A program made the translations under genes and the position numbers. Below are positions 41,596-52,400 of a DNA stretch of 64,000 nucleotides, piece by piece. The notes beneath the pieces are model-generated. The model searched no databases. It saw only the letters and a program-made list of their open reading frames with translations, and was not told the DNA's origin. This DNA comes from Endozoicomonas sp. Mp262 (GTDB lineage: Bacteria > Pseudomonadota > Gammaproteobacteria > Pseudomonadales > Endozoicomonadaceae). Each line of letters opens with the position of its first letter. Within the stretch, counting starts at the first letter, position 1. The DNA lies in NCBI RefSeq assembly GCF_025643335.1, contig NZ_CP092489.1, positions 4,598,501 through 4,662,500 of the forward strand, given 5' to 3'.

Positions 41596-41644
41596 CCTGC
41601 CATTCTTCCCAACAATGGCTCTGGCCTCCTCAGGAAATACTGTT

Positions 41645-41938
41645 ATGCAGAGAAATTTTCAAAAGCGCACACCCAAGCTGGAAGGCCGGGGCATTTTGGA
41701 AAAAGTAACCACCGATGGCCCTCACAGCGACTGGCTGGGTATGCCTGACTACTACATTCACAGCCTGGTTGTGGCAGGAGAGGAGTATAAATACCTGTCC
41801 GGCGATAAAACCCTGGAAGTGAACGAAGGGGATACCATTGTTTTCCGTTACAAACAGCAGGGCAAGGAAAAGCGGATTGATAAGCGTTCACTGGGTATCT
41901 ATATTGACCCGAGCCAATACATGAAAGACAACGCCTGA
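41645..41938 (+). CDS. Small conserved-looking protein of unknown function
   Basis: 97 residues from the ATG at 41645 (MQRNFQKRTPKLEGRG), with AGGA 9 bases upstream; ten extra codons are open upstream but lack a ribosome site. The protein is soluble, charged and beta-rich in appearance (GEEYKYLSGDKTLEVNEGDTIVFRYKQQ). No domain I recognise. Its GC matches the core genes better than the accessory ones. A hairpin terminator follows directly. Confidence 0.7.
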   Translation: MQRNFQKRTPKLEGRGILEKVTTDGPHSDWLGMPDYYIHSLVVAGEEYKYLSGDKTLEVNEGDTIVFRYKQQGKEKRIDKRSLGIYIDPSQYMKDNA

Positions 41939-41961
41939 CGTCGGTTTTCCGGCGTTTTTTT
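41937..41961 (+). terminator. Terminator after the 97-residue orphan
   Basis: CGTCGG-TTTT-CCGGCG hairpin (one G-T pair) followed by seven T. The hairpin starts at the stop codon of the gene. Confidence 0.8.
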
Positions 41962-42089
41962 GTAATTCATGCATGAAGTAAATATATTTTATTTACTTCT
42001 TAAAAAACTAACATCCAGCGGAGAAAAATCAGAAAAGAGCTATATTTCAAGAATCATGCAACCCTATTATTGTCACCGGGTGTCTGTGT

Positions 42090-43400
42090 ATGCCATTACA
42101 TTCACTGCTTTATTCTATTTTATTGTCCACTATTCTCCTCACCCCTTTTCAGTACACATCAGCCCACTGTGATCAATGTGCTTCAAAAAATAAAAAATTC
42201 TTTTGCGAGGAGTGCCAGCAATATAACTTCCCCTATACTGCCCCCATTAGAAACTATATAGACCAATATAAAAGCTGCTCTCAATTCACCACAGTACTCA
42301 CTGAGTCAGGAATCTGGCAGTATGAAAAAATCTGGGTCTTACATCGATTAGGGAGGCTAAAACCAGCATTATCTACCGGAAAAACCAGCCTACACATTGA
42401 CACCTTCAACATGCCATTGCTAGCAATACTTTATGAATTTGAACTTAACCAACAAAAACTCTCCACTTTAATACCTGGAAGAACCTTAACGCCTATCATT
42501 GAAAAAGATGACCTCATTGAATTAACCATTTTGCTCGCTGGCTATTTTGATATTAGAGTGTCAGGAGATATCCAAACAGCATTAACAATTGCCTATGCTG
42601 CATTCTTTATAAGCAAGAAACGTTCGCCTGAAACAGAAAGTGAATTTATTGAATTTCATGCTAACCTGCTCTATGCCTTGACCCTGGCCACCAACGCAAG
42701 ATATCGAACTCCCTATATAAACGGGATTGCACGATTGGTTAATAACAGCAGAAGAAGTGAGCTGATTCGAGAACTAGATGAAAGACAAACAACCGACCTT
42801 AAACTGGCTAGCTGCTGCCTGCATAGATATTGTCCAGATGAAAAGCTGGAAAAGTTGGTCAATATAGCTAGCATACCTCATAAATTGGACCTCAATAATC
42901 CTGACTGGCAAAAATCACTAAAAACAGACAGCCAACTGGCTTGCCTGGAAACAGTAAGCCACCACAGTAAATCGAATTCAGCTCAACAGAGAAAAAATAC
43001 TAACCGGGTTTTTATCACACAACCAGGCAGCAAAAAAAATGACAACATCTTTGTGTTTCTTCCTCAACAACTTGCATACTATCAATGCCCTAACGATCAG
43101 TTGATCAATGATTTAAACCAACTCCATGCTTCCCCAGCCACTGCAAGCACAACTGACCCCACATTAGAGGAGCATTGCAAAGCCTATTTAGACCCTAAGG
43201 TAGAGATATATACTGGTAATAGAAAAGCGTTTAAATTGATGTGCCTGGGAACCCTGTGTACCTGGGCCTATACTGGCTACAAATACCACTCCGGAAATAC
43301 CGACTTCACCCTTCCTGAAAAAGCAGCATGTGCAATCATGCCGCTTGCAACCCTTCATCAAGCATTTAAAACGCTCACTCTGGCTGACTTTGGAAGGTAA
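42090..43400 (+). CDS. Exported cysteine-containing protein of unknown function
   Basis: 436 residues. The N-terminus MPLHSLLYSILLSTILLTP is a signal peptide or anchor, with likely cleavage after a TSA just before HCDQCASKNKKFFCEECQQ, a cysteine-rich start of the mature part. The middle is predicted helical. A hydrophobic stretch near 395-410 (FKLMCLGTLCTWAYTGY) and another near 418 could be membrane helices. I recognise no domain. AT-rich relative to its neighbours and inserted between DUF2062 and lolD, where I expect lol genes directly. Confidence 0.72.
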   Translation: MPLHSLLYSILLSTILLTPFQYTSAHCDQCASKNKKFFCEECQQYNFPYTAPIRNYIDQYKSCSQFTTVLTESGIWQYEKIWVLHRLGRLKPALSTGKTSLHIDTFNMPLLAILYEFELNQQKLSTLIPGRTLTPIIEKDDLIELTILLAGYFDIRVSGDIQTALTIAYAAFFISKKRSPETESEFIEFHANLLYALTLATNARYRTPYINGIARLVNNSRRSELIRELDERQTTDLKLASCCLHRYCPDEKLEKLVNIASIPHKLDLNNPDWQKSLKTDSQLACLETVSHHSKSNSAQQRKNTNRVFITQPGSKKNDNIFVFLPQQLAYYQCPNDQLINDLNQLHASPATASTTDPTLEEHCKAYLDPKVEIYTGNRKAFKLMCLGTLCTWAYTGYKYHSGNTDFTLPEKAACAIMPLATLHQAFKTLTLADFGR

Positions 43401-43432
43401 TGATGCAATAGCACTATTCTGCTACTGCATCA
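43401..43432. terminator. Hairpin between convergent genes
   Basis: TGATGCAATAGCA and its near-complement TGCTACTGCATCA (one mismatch, 13 positions) enclose six bases, directly after the stop of the exported protein gene and 8 bases before the end of lolD. No strong T run, so a bidirectional terminator is only likely by position. Confidence 0.45.
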
Positions 43433-43439
43433 TTTACTA

Positions 43440-44141
43440 TCACATATCGCCTAATGACAGCTTACCCTCGACCAATTTATAAGCCCGATCCAGTCTCAGC
43501 GCCAACCCCATATCATGGGTTACCACTATAAAACTGGTGGTTAACTCCTTACTGAGGGTCAACATCAATTCATGAATTTTCCCGGCAGTATTAGGGTCCA
43601 GATTTCCTGTGGGCTCATCCATCAATACCAGATCCGGTTGAGAGACAATAGCCCGTGCTATAGCAACGCGCTGACGTTCACCTCCGGAAAGTTCCGACGG
43701 CTTATGGCGCGAACGCGCTGATAACCCAACCGCATCAAGCATGGCGGATGCTTTTTCTCTGGCTTCTTTTATGGAAACACCCTTTCGCAATAGCAACGGC
43801 ATAGCCACATTTTCAAGGGCAGTAAACTCAGGCAGCAAATGGTGAAACTGATAAACAAATCCCAGATGACGATTTCTGATAACGCCTTTCTCGGCATCAC
43901 TGAGTGTTGCCATATTTTTACCGCAAATATGGACGGTTCCGGCAGTGGGCGAATCCAGTCCCGCCAACAACTGAAGTAAGGTACTTTTTCCTGAACCCGA
44001 AGCCCCCACAACAGCCACCCGCTCAGAGGGAGCCACGGCAAAATCAATGCCTTTTAGCACCTCCAGGGTTTCCGGCCCTTCATCATAACATTTTGACAGT
44101 GACTGGCACTGGAGCACAGGGGATAGCATCTCATTACTCAT
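43440..44141 (-). CDS. lolD: Lipoprotein-releasing ABC transporter ATP-binding protein
   Basis: 233 residues. Walker [11 protein letters not shown]-loop [21 protein letters not shown] (the LolD-typical form), signature [15 protein letters not shown], Walker [13 protein letters not shown] and switch histidine VTHD. It powers release of outer-membrane lipoproteins to LolA. It overlaps the permease gene by 8 bases. Confidence 0.96.
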   Translation of the reverse strand: MSNEMLSPVLQCQSLSKCYDEGPETLEVLKGIDFAVAPSERVAVVGASGSGKSTLLQLLAGLDSPTAGTVHICGKNMATLSDAEKGVIRNRHLGFVYQFHHLLPEFTALENVAMPLLLRKGVSIKEAREKASAMLDAVGLSARSRHKPSELSGGERQRVAIARAIVSQPDLVLMDEPTGNLDPNTAGKIHELMLTLSKELTTSFIVVTHDMGLALRLDRAYKLVEGKLSLGDM

Positions 44142-45378
44142 AGCGAAGGGCCTCTGCTGGCTGAATCCGGGATGCTCTCCAGGCAGGGTAGAGCGTAGCC
44201 AGGAAACTCATCAATAAGCCAGCAACACTAATCACAGCCACATCCTGCCACTGCAATTGCGAAGGAAGATAGCTGATAAAATAAACATCGGGGCTCAGGA
44301 AATGAATGCCCAGTATTCCCTCAAGCCAGCTAACGATAGCTGAAACATTCAATGCTGCAATCACTCCCAAAGCAACCCCCAGTAACGTGCCAATAACCCC
44401 GATAAGCGAACCCTGTACCATAAAGACGCCCATAATCATCCGCGGACTGGCACCAAAGGTTCTGAGAATGGCAATATCACCCTGTTTATCCGTCACCACC
44501 ATCACCAGGGTAGAGACAATATTAAAGGCAGCCACAGCAACAATCAGGGTCAACAGCAGGCCAACCATGGTTTTTTCCATCTGAATTGCCTGGAATAAAC
44601 GACCGTGGGTTCGCGTCCAGTCCTGCACGTAATAGCGGCCTGGCAACTGCATGGCCACATCCCAGGCCAGCCTGGGGGCGGCAAACAGGTTATGCATCTT
44701 CAGTCGAATACCGGATACCCCTTCAGTCACCCGCATAAAACGGGCAGCATCCTGGATATGAACATAAGCCAGGCTGGCATCCAGATCAGCTCCCACGGAA
44801 AATATACCGGTAATACGAAAGCGCTTAAGTCTTGGGAAAACACCCGCCAGATTGACATTGGCCTCCGGCAGAACCAATGTCACCTTATCGCCAACCCCGA
44901 CACCCAAAGCCTGAGCCAGAAGCTCGCCCACCACAATATCAAACTCTCCAGGCTTGAGGTTATCCAACGAACCTTCAGACATGTGGTCATCAATGATAGA
45001 GACCTTTTTTTCATAGGCCGGATCAATGCCATAGACCATCACGCCCCTGACCTGCCCCCGGTTTGTCAGCATTCCCTGGGCATCCACAAAGGGTGCGGCA
45101 GCCTCAATCCCCGGCGTTTCAGGAATCTCTTCCAGCATTTCCTGCCAACCCTCAAGTCCCCCGCGGGGAGCTGTGATGGTGGCATGGGGAACCATTCCCA
45201 ACACCCGCTGTTTCAGCTCACGGTCAAAACCGTTCATCACTGAAAGGACAATAATCAGTACGCAGACTCCCAGTGTCAGGCCCACCATGGATGTAGCGGA
45301 TATGAAGGATATAAAGTGATTCCTTCGCTTGGCACGGGTATAGCGCAACCCGATAAATAAAGGCAGTGGTCTGAACAT
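44134..45378 (-). CDS. lolC: Lipoprotein-releasing system permease (LolC/LolE/LolF type)
   Basis: 414 residues: helix at ~25-48, a large periplasmic domain, and three C-terminal helices (FtsX fold). The start [31 protein letters not shown] is typical of the family. It is followed by lolD, but no second permease gene follows lolD. With a single permease the transporter may be of the LolDF type, with a homodimeric LolF, unless lolE lies elsewhere in the genome. Confidence 0.9.
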   Translation of the reverse strand: MFRPLPLFIGLRYTRAKRRNHFISFISATSMVGLTLGVCVLIIVLSVMNGFDRELKQRVLGMVPHATITAPRGGLEGWQEMLEEIPETPGIEAAAPFVDAQGMLTNRGQVRGVMVYGIDPAYEKKVSIIDDHMSEGSLDNLKPGEFDIVVGELLAQALGVGVGDKVTLVLPEANVNLAGVFPRLKRFRITGIFSVGADLDASLAYVHIQDAARFMRVTEGVSGIRLKMHNLFAAPRLAWDVAMQLPGRYYVQDWTRTHGRLFQAIQMEKTMVGLLLTLIVAVAAFNIVSTLVMVVTDKQGDIAILRTFGASPRMIMGVFMVQGSLIGVIGTLLGVALGVIAALNVSAIVSWLEGILGIHFLSPDVYFISYLPSQLQWQDVAVISVAGLLMSFLATLYPAWRASRIQPAEALRYE

Positions 45379-45548
45379 AAGGTGCTATTCGTACCGTTAT
45401 TGAGTAAGGGCTTATGGCTGTCAATAGTAAAAGACCCAGCCATTATGCCATAAAGCTAATCCATGCCCTATTTATTTGCAGGATGCCGTAGCCACTCCCT
45501 ATACATCAACAAAATATGGGGCTGGTGCTTATCACACCAGCGGCATAC

Positions 45549-47705
45549 TTAACGATGACAAAGAACCCAGCTACGGTGAATGCCAGAACGGCGCTGAAAA
45601 TCCTTATCAATGGTGGATGAAGTAATCTCTGATACAGAGAAGGCTTGCTCAATCTCCCTGTCAAGGCTAAACCCCCTGAAGTTATTGGAGAAATAGAGAG
45701 AACCCTCTTTTCTTAAGCGAGCCATAGCCAGCTTTAGCAACTGGCAGTGATCCTTCTGAATATCAAAAACCCCCCTCATCTTTTTAGAGTTAGAAAAAGT
45801 GGGTGGATCAATAAAAATCAAATCATATTGACGCTTCTCGGTTTTCAGCCACTCCATGCAGTTAGCCTGTTCCAGGCGATGCTTACGGTCACTCAGGCCA
45901 TTCAGTGCGAAGTTTTTCCGACCCCAGCTTAAATAGGTATTAGAAAGGTCAACACTGGTTGTACTGGCTGCCCCACCCACCCCGGCATGTACTGATGCGG
46001 TAGCGGTATAGCAGAACAGGTTAAGGAAATCCTTGCCTTCAGCTTCCTGATAAATCCGCTTGCGCATCAAGCGGTGATCAAGAAACAGTCCGGTATCCAG
46101 ATAATCCTTCAGATTCACCAACAAACGACAGTTACCTTCCTTAACCTCCATAAGCTGGCCGGATTCCGCCTGACGGTTATACTGGCTGGAACCGGATTGA
46201 CGTTCACGCCGCTTAAACACCACATGACTCTCGGGAATACCAAGAACCGAGGGAATAACTTCCAAGGCTTCCAGCAATCGCTGACGCGCTTTTTCAGGGT
46301 TTACGGAAGCCGGTGCAGAGTATTCCTGAACATGCGCCCAGTCTTTGTAGATATCAACAGCCAGGGCGTACTCAGGCATATCCGCATCATAGAGGCGATA
46401 GCATTCAATACCCTGCTTTCTGGCCCACTTTCCCGTCAAACGCAAATTTTTAGCCAACCGGTTACCAAACATGATGGCTCCCGGTGAACCAGAGGTCACG
46501 GGTCTGGCTTTATCCACCACCGTTTCTGGCGGAGCCAACTGCTTTTCCCGAATATCATAAAGAAACAGCTTACAAGGCAGTGCACCATTAAATAGAGAGT
46601 ACTGTTTTTTTGGACTCAACCCCATGCTTCGACACAGTTCCGGCGATGCCGTGAAGATACCGGCCTGCCATCCGGGACACTCGCTTTTTAGTTTTTCCCC
46701 AAGATGCCGGTAAAAATAGACCAGGCTGGCTTCATTCCCCATCCTTTCTCCATAAGGCGGGTTGGAAACAATCAGGCCCGGTGTTTTATTTTCCACCTTG
46801 AGATTACCCAGTTCCTGCTGTTTTATAGAAATACAGCGTGCCAGCCCTGCCCTTTCAATATTAGCCCGGGCACGACCAACAACCTTTGAAGCCCCTTCAT
46901 AGCCAATAATCTCAGGCAGTTTTCTGGCTAATCCGGCCTTTCTTCTTTCCCGGGCCTCTTCCAGTACTGATAACCAGATTTTAGGGATATGCCCAAGCCA
47001 TTTATCAAAGCCATATCGAGCCCGCAATAAACCCGGCGCGATATCTGCCGCCATCATCGCCCCTTCAATCAAGAAAGTACCCGAACCACACAGTGGGTCC
47101 AGCAGGGTGCCGCCATTTTTGGCCATATCGGGCCATCCGGCTCTCAGCAAAATCGCCGCTGCCAGGTTCTCTTTTAAGGGTGCCTCTCCCGCCTCCAACC
47201 GATAACCCCGTTGATGGAGGCTCTGCCCTGAAAGGTCTATGGAAACGTAAGCCTTTTCCCCTTTGGCATGAACATTGACCCTTAAATCAGGCTTTAATGG
47301 ATCAACATTAAGCCTGACGCCATACTGGGCACGAAACTGATCAACAATGGCATCTTTTACCACTTGGGCACCATAACGGGTGTGCTGGATATCTGGTGTT
47401 GAACCGGAAAAATCCACCCGGAACCGGGTATCCGGCCCCAGGTGATCGCCCCAGTCAAATGACTGCACACCGAGATAAAGGCTATCGCGGTTGGCTGAGG
47501 GAACCTCTCCCAGCCTAAGCAAAATGCGACTGGCCAGACGCGACCATAAACAGCAACGATAGGCTAGCTCCATGTCACCCTGAAAACTGACACCAGCCAC
47601 TGTTTCCTGTGGTTCTTTTGCTCCCAGTTCAAGCAGCTCCGTCGATAAAAGCGCCTCAAGCCCCTTAGGGCAGCTGGCAAATAAAGAAATAGAAGTAGAA
47701 TGCAT
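45549..47705 (-). CDS. rlmL: Bifunctional 23S rRNA methyltransferase RlmKL (m2G2445/m7G2069)
   Basis: 718 residues. An N-terminal THUMP domain (about 45-155), a first methyltransferase (DPLCGSGTFLIEGA, catalytic NPPYGERMG) and a second, RlmK-like domain (FLNLFCYTATASVHAG, IDPPTFSNSKKM). Two-domain fusion as in E. coli and other gammaproteobacteria. It lies downstream of lolC on the same strand with a 170-base gap. Confidence 0.95.
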   Translation of the reverse strand: MHSTSISLFASCPKGLEALLSTELLELGAKEPQETVAGVSFQGDMELAYRCCLWSRLASRILLRLGEVPSANRDSLYLGVQSFDWGDHLGPDTRFRVDFSGSTPDIQHTRYGAQVVKDAIVDQFRAQYGVRLNVDPLKPDLRVNVHAKGEKAYVSIDLSGQSLHQRGYRLEAGEAPLKENLAAAILLRAGWPDMAKNGGTLLDPLCGSGTFLIEGAMMAADIAPGLLRARYGFDKWLGHIPKIWLSVLEEARERRKAGLARKLPEIIGYEGASKVVGRARANIERAGLARCISIKQQELGNLKVENKTPGLIVSNPPYGERMGNEASLVYFYRHLGEKLKSECPGWQAGIFTASPELCRSMGLSPKKQYSLFNGALPCKLFLYDIREKQLAPPETVVDKARPVTSGSPGAIMFGNRLAKNLRLTGKWARKQGIECYRLYDADMPEYALAVDIYKDWAHVQEYSAPASVNPEKARQRLLEALEVIPSVLGIPESHVVFKRRERQSGSSQYNRQAESGQLMEVKEGNCRLLVNLKDYLDTGLFLDHRLMRKRIYQEAEGKDFLNLFCYTATASVHAGVGGAASTTSVDLSNTYLSWGRKNFALNGLSDRKHRLEQANCMEWLKTEKRQYDLIFIDPPTFSNSKKMRGVFDIQKDHCQLLKLAMARLRKEGSLYFSNNFRGFSLDREIEQAFSVSEITSSTIDKDFQRRSGIHRSWVLCHR

Positions 47706-47928
47706 TTAGTTATTCCAAAATAAAATATAAATGAGTTCTGTTATTCGTAATTAACAGTCGACATCCCTGCTATTATTGGATAGAAAACATCCATTAACTT
47801 TTCCTTCAGTGATGTGCCCGGAAAATTCTTCCCATAACTGACAGTTCCAAAAGTGACCCTGAAAGTTAGGATCGATGCCATCTGGCATTAAAGACAAAAT
47901 GAGTGATGAAGCAACAAGAGGCAGTACC

Positions 47929-48144
47929 ATGATGAAAAGACAAAAAAGGGATAAATCTGATAGAGCTTACACTAAAGGATACCAGACAGGGCTGTCTGGC
48001 CGCTCAAAGGACATCTGCCCTCATGAGGATCCTTCGTTACGCCAGGCCTGGCTAACCGGCTGGCGAGAAGGGAGGTGTGATAACTGGGATGGCATGACTG
48101 GTATCTCAGGGGTTCAACGAATGTCTGAGAACCTTCACCTTTAA
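47929..48144 (+). CDS. rmf: Ribosome modulation factor
   Basis: 71 residues. MKRQKRDKSDRAYTKGYQTGLSGRSKDICPHEDPSLRQAWLTGWREGR follows the Rmf pattern (MKRQKRDR..GYQAGxxGRSKExCPY..QWLxGWREA). It dimerises 70S ribosomes into 100S in stationary phase. The start is the first of two tandem ATGs, 7 bases after AGAGG; a longer frame upstream lacks this. Followed by a terminator and convergent with pyrD, as in many relatives. Confidence 0.95.
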   Translation: MMKRQKRDKSDRAYTKGYQTGLSGRSKDICPHEDPSLRQAWLTGWREGRCDNWDGMTGISGVQRMSENLHL

Positions 48145-48165
48145 CCTGTTAGCAGGATCATGAGG

Positions 48166-48187
48166 CCCCGGAAAGTCCGGGGTTTTC
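48166..48187 (+). terminator. Terminator of rmf
   Basis: CCCCGG-AAAGT-CCGGGG hairpin followed by four T, 22 bases after the rmf stop. Confidence 0.85.
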
Positions 48188-48213
48188 ATTAAGTAAACCC
48201 GCTATCTCAGGCG

Positions 48214-49242
48214 TTATTCCCTTCTTTCACAGCAGTATACACCCTCCGCCGCTTCACGTATTAATGCAGGCCCCTTATAAATAAATCCGGAGTAAATCTG
48301 AACAAGACTGGCACCTGCCCTGATTTTTTCTGCAGCCGTTTCAGCGTTATGCACTCCCCCAACCCCAATAATAGGGAGCTTTCCTGACAACTCATCCGCC
48401 AGCACCTTGATCACCGCTGTGGATTTGTCGGTTAATGGCGCACCGCTAAGTCCACCGGCCTCCTCCGCAAAACGAGAACCTTTGACGGCTTCTCTCGAAA
48501 GGGTCGTATTGGTGGCTATAACACCTTCTATACCATGGGAAACCAGCTCTCTGGCAATATCTGCTATTTCCTGGTCTGTCATATCAGGGGCAATTTTTAC
48601 CGCGATAGGTACTTTCCTGCCGTACTGGTTTTCCAGACTGGCCTGCTCTGTTTTCAAAGCACCCAGCAAGTTCTTCAATGATTCACCAAATTGCAATTTT
48701 CTCAATCCGGGCGTATTGGGGGAAGACAGATTAACGGCCACATAGCCCGCATAGGGATATATTTTCCGAAGGCAGGTCAGGTAGTCACTGGTTGCCTCTT
48801 CAACCGGTGTATCAATATTTTTGCCAATATTAATGCCAATCACTCCCTTGTACTGACACCTTCGGACATTCGCAATTAAATGATCAACCCCCAGGTTGTT
48901 AAAGCCCATCCGGTTAATAATGGCTTCCTTATCAATTAGCCTAAACAGCCTGGGCTTGGGGTTCCCGGGTTGAGGCCTTGGCGTCACCGTGCCCAGCTCC
49001 ACAAACCCAAATCCCAGGCCACCCATGCCATCGATACAATCCGCATTTTTATCCAGGCCAGCAGCCAGGCCCACAGGGTTATCAAAAACAAGCCCCATCA
49101 CTTCCCTGGGTCTGGAAGGCACATCGGGAGAAAAAAATCGGCTTAAACCAAGACGGTTTCCGGCACCTATCATATCCAGGGCCATATCATGGGCAGTTTC
49201 AGCTGACAATCGGAATAGCAGGTTTCGGGCAAGCTGGTACAT
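48214..49242 (-). CDS. pyrD: Dihydroorotate dehydrogenase (quinone), class 2
   Basis: Oxidises dihydroorotate with quinone in pyrimidine synthesis, membrane-associated. 342 residues; the N-terminal amphipathic helices ([19 protein letters not shown]), [18 protein letters not shown], the serine base in [12 protein letters not shown], and the FMN-binding [12 protein letters not shown] segment are present. It belongs to the class 2 (Ser) enzymes. Divergent from the large orphan gene. Confidence 0.96.
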   Translation of the reverse strand: MYQLARNLLFRLSAETAHDMALDMIGAGNRLGLSRFFSPDVPSRPREVMGLVFDNPVGLAAGLDKNADCIDGMGGLGFGFVELGTVTPRPQPGNPKPRLFRLIDKEAIINRMGFNNLGVDHLIANVRRCQYKGVIGINIGKNIDTPVEEATSDYLTCLRKIYPYAGYVAVNLSSPNTPGLRKLQFGESLKNLLGALKTEQASLENQYGRKVPIAVKIAPDMTDQEIADIARELVSHGIEGVIATNTTLSREAVKGSRFAEEAGGLSGAPLTDKSTAVIKVLADELSGKLPIIGVGGVHNAETAAEKIRAGASLVQIYSGFIYKGPALIREAAEGVYCCERRE

Positions 49243-49465
49243 AGCACATCCGCAGATCCAGAGAATTTCCGAGATTATACGGATTAAGGCGGCAGATTCC
49301 AGAGGCTGTTAGGGATTTAAATGGCTATGTATAATTTTCAAACAATCAAGGAAAATGCCGAAATAATTATAAGAATTCAGAAAGCTGAAGCATATCCTCA
49401 CAAACTATAACAGCAAGTTATCCGTATAAATTATATTTTTACATCAATCGGTTATGGAATAAAAA

Positions 49466-52400
49466 ATGATAAATCCACCGGGTAATCCAGTTAACCGCTT
49501 TAGAAATGGACTTAAAAAACTAGGCAAGTCATCCCCTTCTCAGCCATTAAAAGAAGCTGTTGCTCCTGGCAATAAAAAAACCAGAAAAAAATTCAGCCAT
49601 ACTGCTTTCTCTCGCTGGGCTATACGCATAATCAGCACATTAAAAAATATTTTTACCAGAAAACCTGTTCTCTCTTCAAATACGAATAATTCTAAAACCC
49701 AAAATTCAACCTCTGCCAGACGATTGTCTGAAAGATCAAGCAAACCATATAGCAAAGATATTGAAACTACTCAACTTGAACCCCGGAAGAAACTTAGCAA
49801 TATAGAAAGACTTTGCCAAAGCTGGGCTTTCGAATATGAATTCAAATCTGATGATAAATTAGCCATCCAGAAACATCTCTACGAAGCTGATAACGTCAAA
49901 TTCAAGCAACTCTGCAAATCAAGAATAGAAAGACTCAAATCCCATTTGTCAGGAGGTTTAATTTACGGGTTAGCAAATGCTGCCGTTAACCTTTTCCTTA
50001 AAGACGCCAATAAAGAAGAGCTAAAGCAGCTATCAGAAGAACTTGAAAACATTGGTAATGACCAGGATACTTTTTTAAAACACCTTGAGTCCTTTGAAGA
50101 TAAGCTTGGCATCTTTTCTCTGCGCAAGATATTAGATGCCCACCACTTTAACATAGACCGCAACACATCATTATTTGAAATACATGAAAACACCCTGGCA
50201 AAAATGGAAAGAAATAATTTGTTAATCGCCCAGGCACGAATCAAAACCGAAAAAAACATTATCACCAAAACCAAAAATATCACCAAATCAATCACCTCAT
50301 CATTTATCCCAGCACTTCCAAAAAGATTAAAAAAACCACAAAACATTCATGAAAGACAGGTTTCAGGAAATCAATATATAATTGATGATATAAAACATAA
50401 AATCTCAACATTAAAACAAGTTGCAGAAGAGAATCGAATCCCCCCAGAGGCATTTATCCATCTCACCCCCAAAGGACTAAGTGAAATCATTTACGAGAAC
50501 TATCCTGAAAGTATGCTTATTCTCCTTGAAACAAGATTGGAACTACTGGAAAAAGACATTGATTCATTTTCCCGGGCAAGAGATCTCTTACCTAAAAATC
50601 TTGGCGGAGGGCGTAAGGCATATGCCAGAAATAGAATCGCAAGGCTAAAGGACTTCTTTAACAAGGTTGACACCAATACTCCTGAAGCACTTAGATCCTT
50701 TTTATCAGAACTCGAAAGTTATGAAAAAGAGTTTGAAAAAATCTCTCTTAACACAGCCCTCAGCATGCACTTCCTTGAGTTGCCTGGATCAGAAAATATT
50801 GCACCATTAGAGGTTCAGAATATTAACACCGGCTTTTTGCCTGCATGGCTCATAGCCCAAGAGCAAAAAGATATCTACCAGGAGCACCTGAGAGCGCTTG
50901 ATTTCGAAAATTACCAGGAAGATATCACAAGATATAAAAAACACGTAACAAAAAAACCTTTAATACCAACAAGAAAAGAATATACAGCTGAACATGTCTT
51001 TCATGCCATAGAAAAAAACCCAAGACTATCTCATAAGCTAATAGTAAAAATCATACACCAGGAATACAAAACAAATAAAAAGCCAACAGCAGGTCTTCCT
51101 GAAGACAATGCAAAAAGCATTATGTCTTTCATCGAAAAACCCGAAAACAGTTGGATAATTAAGGCACTTCAAACAAAACTCATCGGGAATAATATTATTG
51201 ACAGGATGGCATTTTTTGAGCCTCAGCACCTTTGCGACATATTAATACGAGACTGTAGCAGCCAACTCTTAAAAAATCACAGCCCCCATGCTGCCCATCA
51301 ACTAAGTCAAGTCCTCACAATAAAGAAGCGCCTTGAAAATGAAGATAACTTCAGTGAATCAGACCTCCCAAATCTGTTTTCTGACTATTCCAATCAAGAA
51401 GAAGCAGGCAGTCTTTTAAAAAAAACTGAAACATCTCTGGCCAGAGATGATCTCATAGCGTTTATCAACAATCCGGAAAATTCAGGCTTGATATGCAATG
51501 CTACAGCGCGGATGACCAGAGCGATCCTAAGCGAAATAAATGATCATATTAACTCAGTTGACCCGGAAAATGCCGATCAGGCCACACTGACAAAGGCACT
51601 TCATGCAAAAAAAATGTTTCATGATCTGAAAGCACCTATAGATGATGAACTTGCAGTAGAAAAACTATCAGAAAATATAGAAAATAAATGTAAAAAAATA
51701 CAGGCTGCACTAGGTTGGTTCTTTATTGCCAAAGAACAGCATAATAATCACAAAAAGATTTACTTCCTAAAACTACCTGACAAACAGGACTTTATTAAGA
51801 AGGCTACCCAGCCCACCCTCGCTCCCTCTACCCAAACAGCTTTGTTCAGAACCCTTTCAGAGTACGCAGAGCATCTCATACACCATGTCCAGGATCAAAA
51901 AACAGAAGATTCAGACAGCAGTACTCTAGAGGATTTATATTTCGAAATATTCACATTGCAGGAAGAAAAAATCCATAAAGAAACAGAGGCCATCCTGGAA
52001 AAACAGCATAATCAAAAAGAAGGCACATTCACTAGCCTGGCCAATCAAAACCAACAAACACTTGCAACAGGTAATCTCGAAGAAAACATAAAATTATTAA
52101 AAAAAGTATATGCTCGACAGACCAAAATTGCCCCCAGCAAGCCTGTTAAAAGTTTACTTAAATCCCCAGGATCAACGCTATACGACACTATATCAGCACT
52201 TCCTTTGACACAAACAGAAAGACTTGAAGACCTGGAACATAAAAAACTCTTACTTGAACTGGGATATAATTATAAGGACGAATTAATTTCAAATGTTAAA
52301 GATCGGGTTGTACCCCGATGCTTACGGTTCTGGGAAGAATCAAGTACAACCACCGACGAGCTAAGCACCAGCAATGACCAGCAAAGGAAAGAAATTTCAG

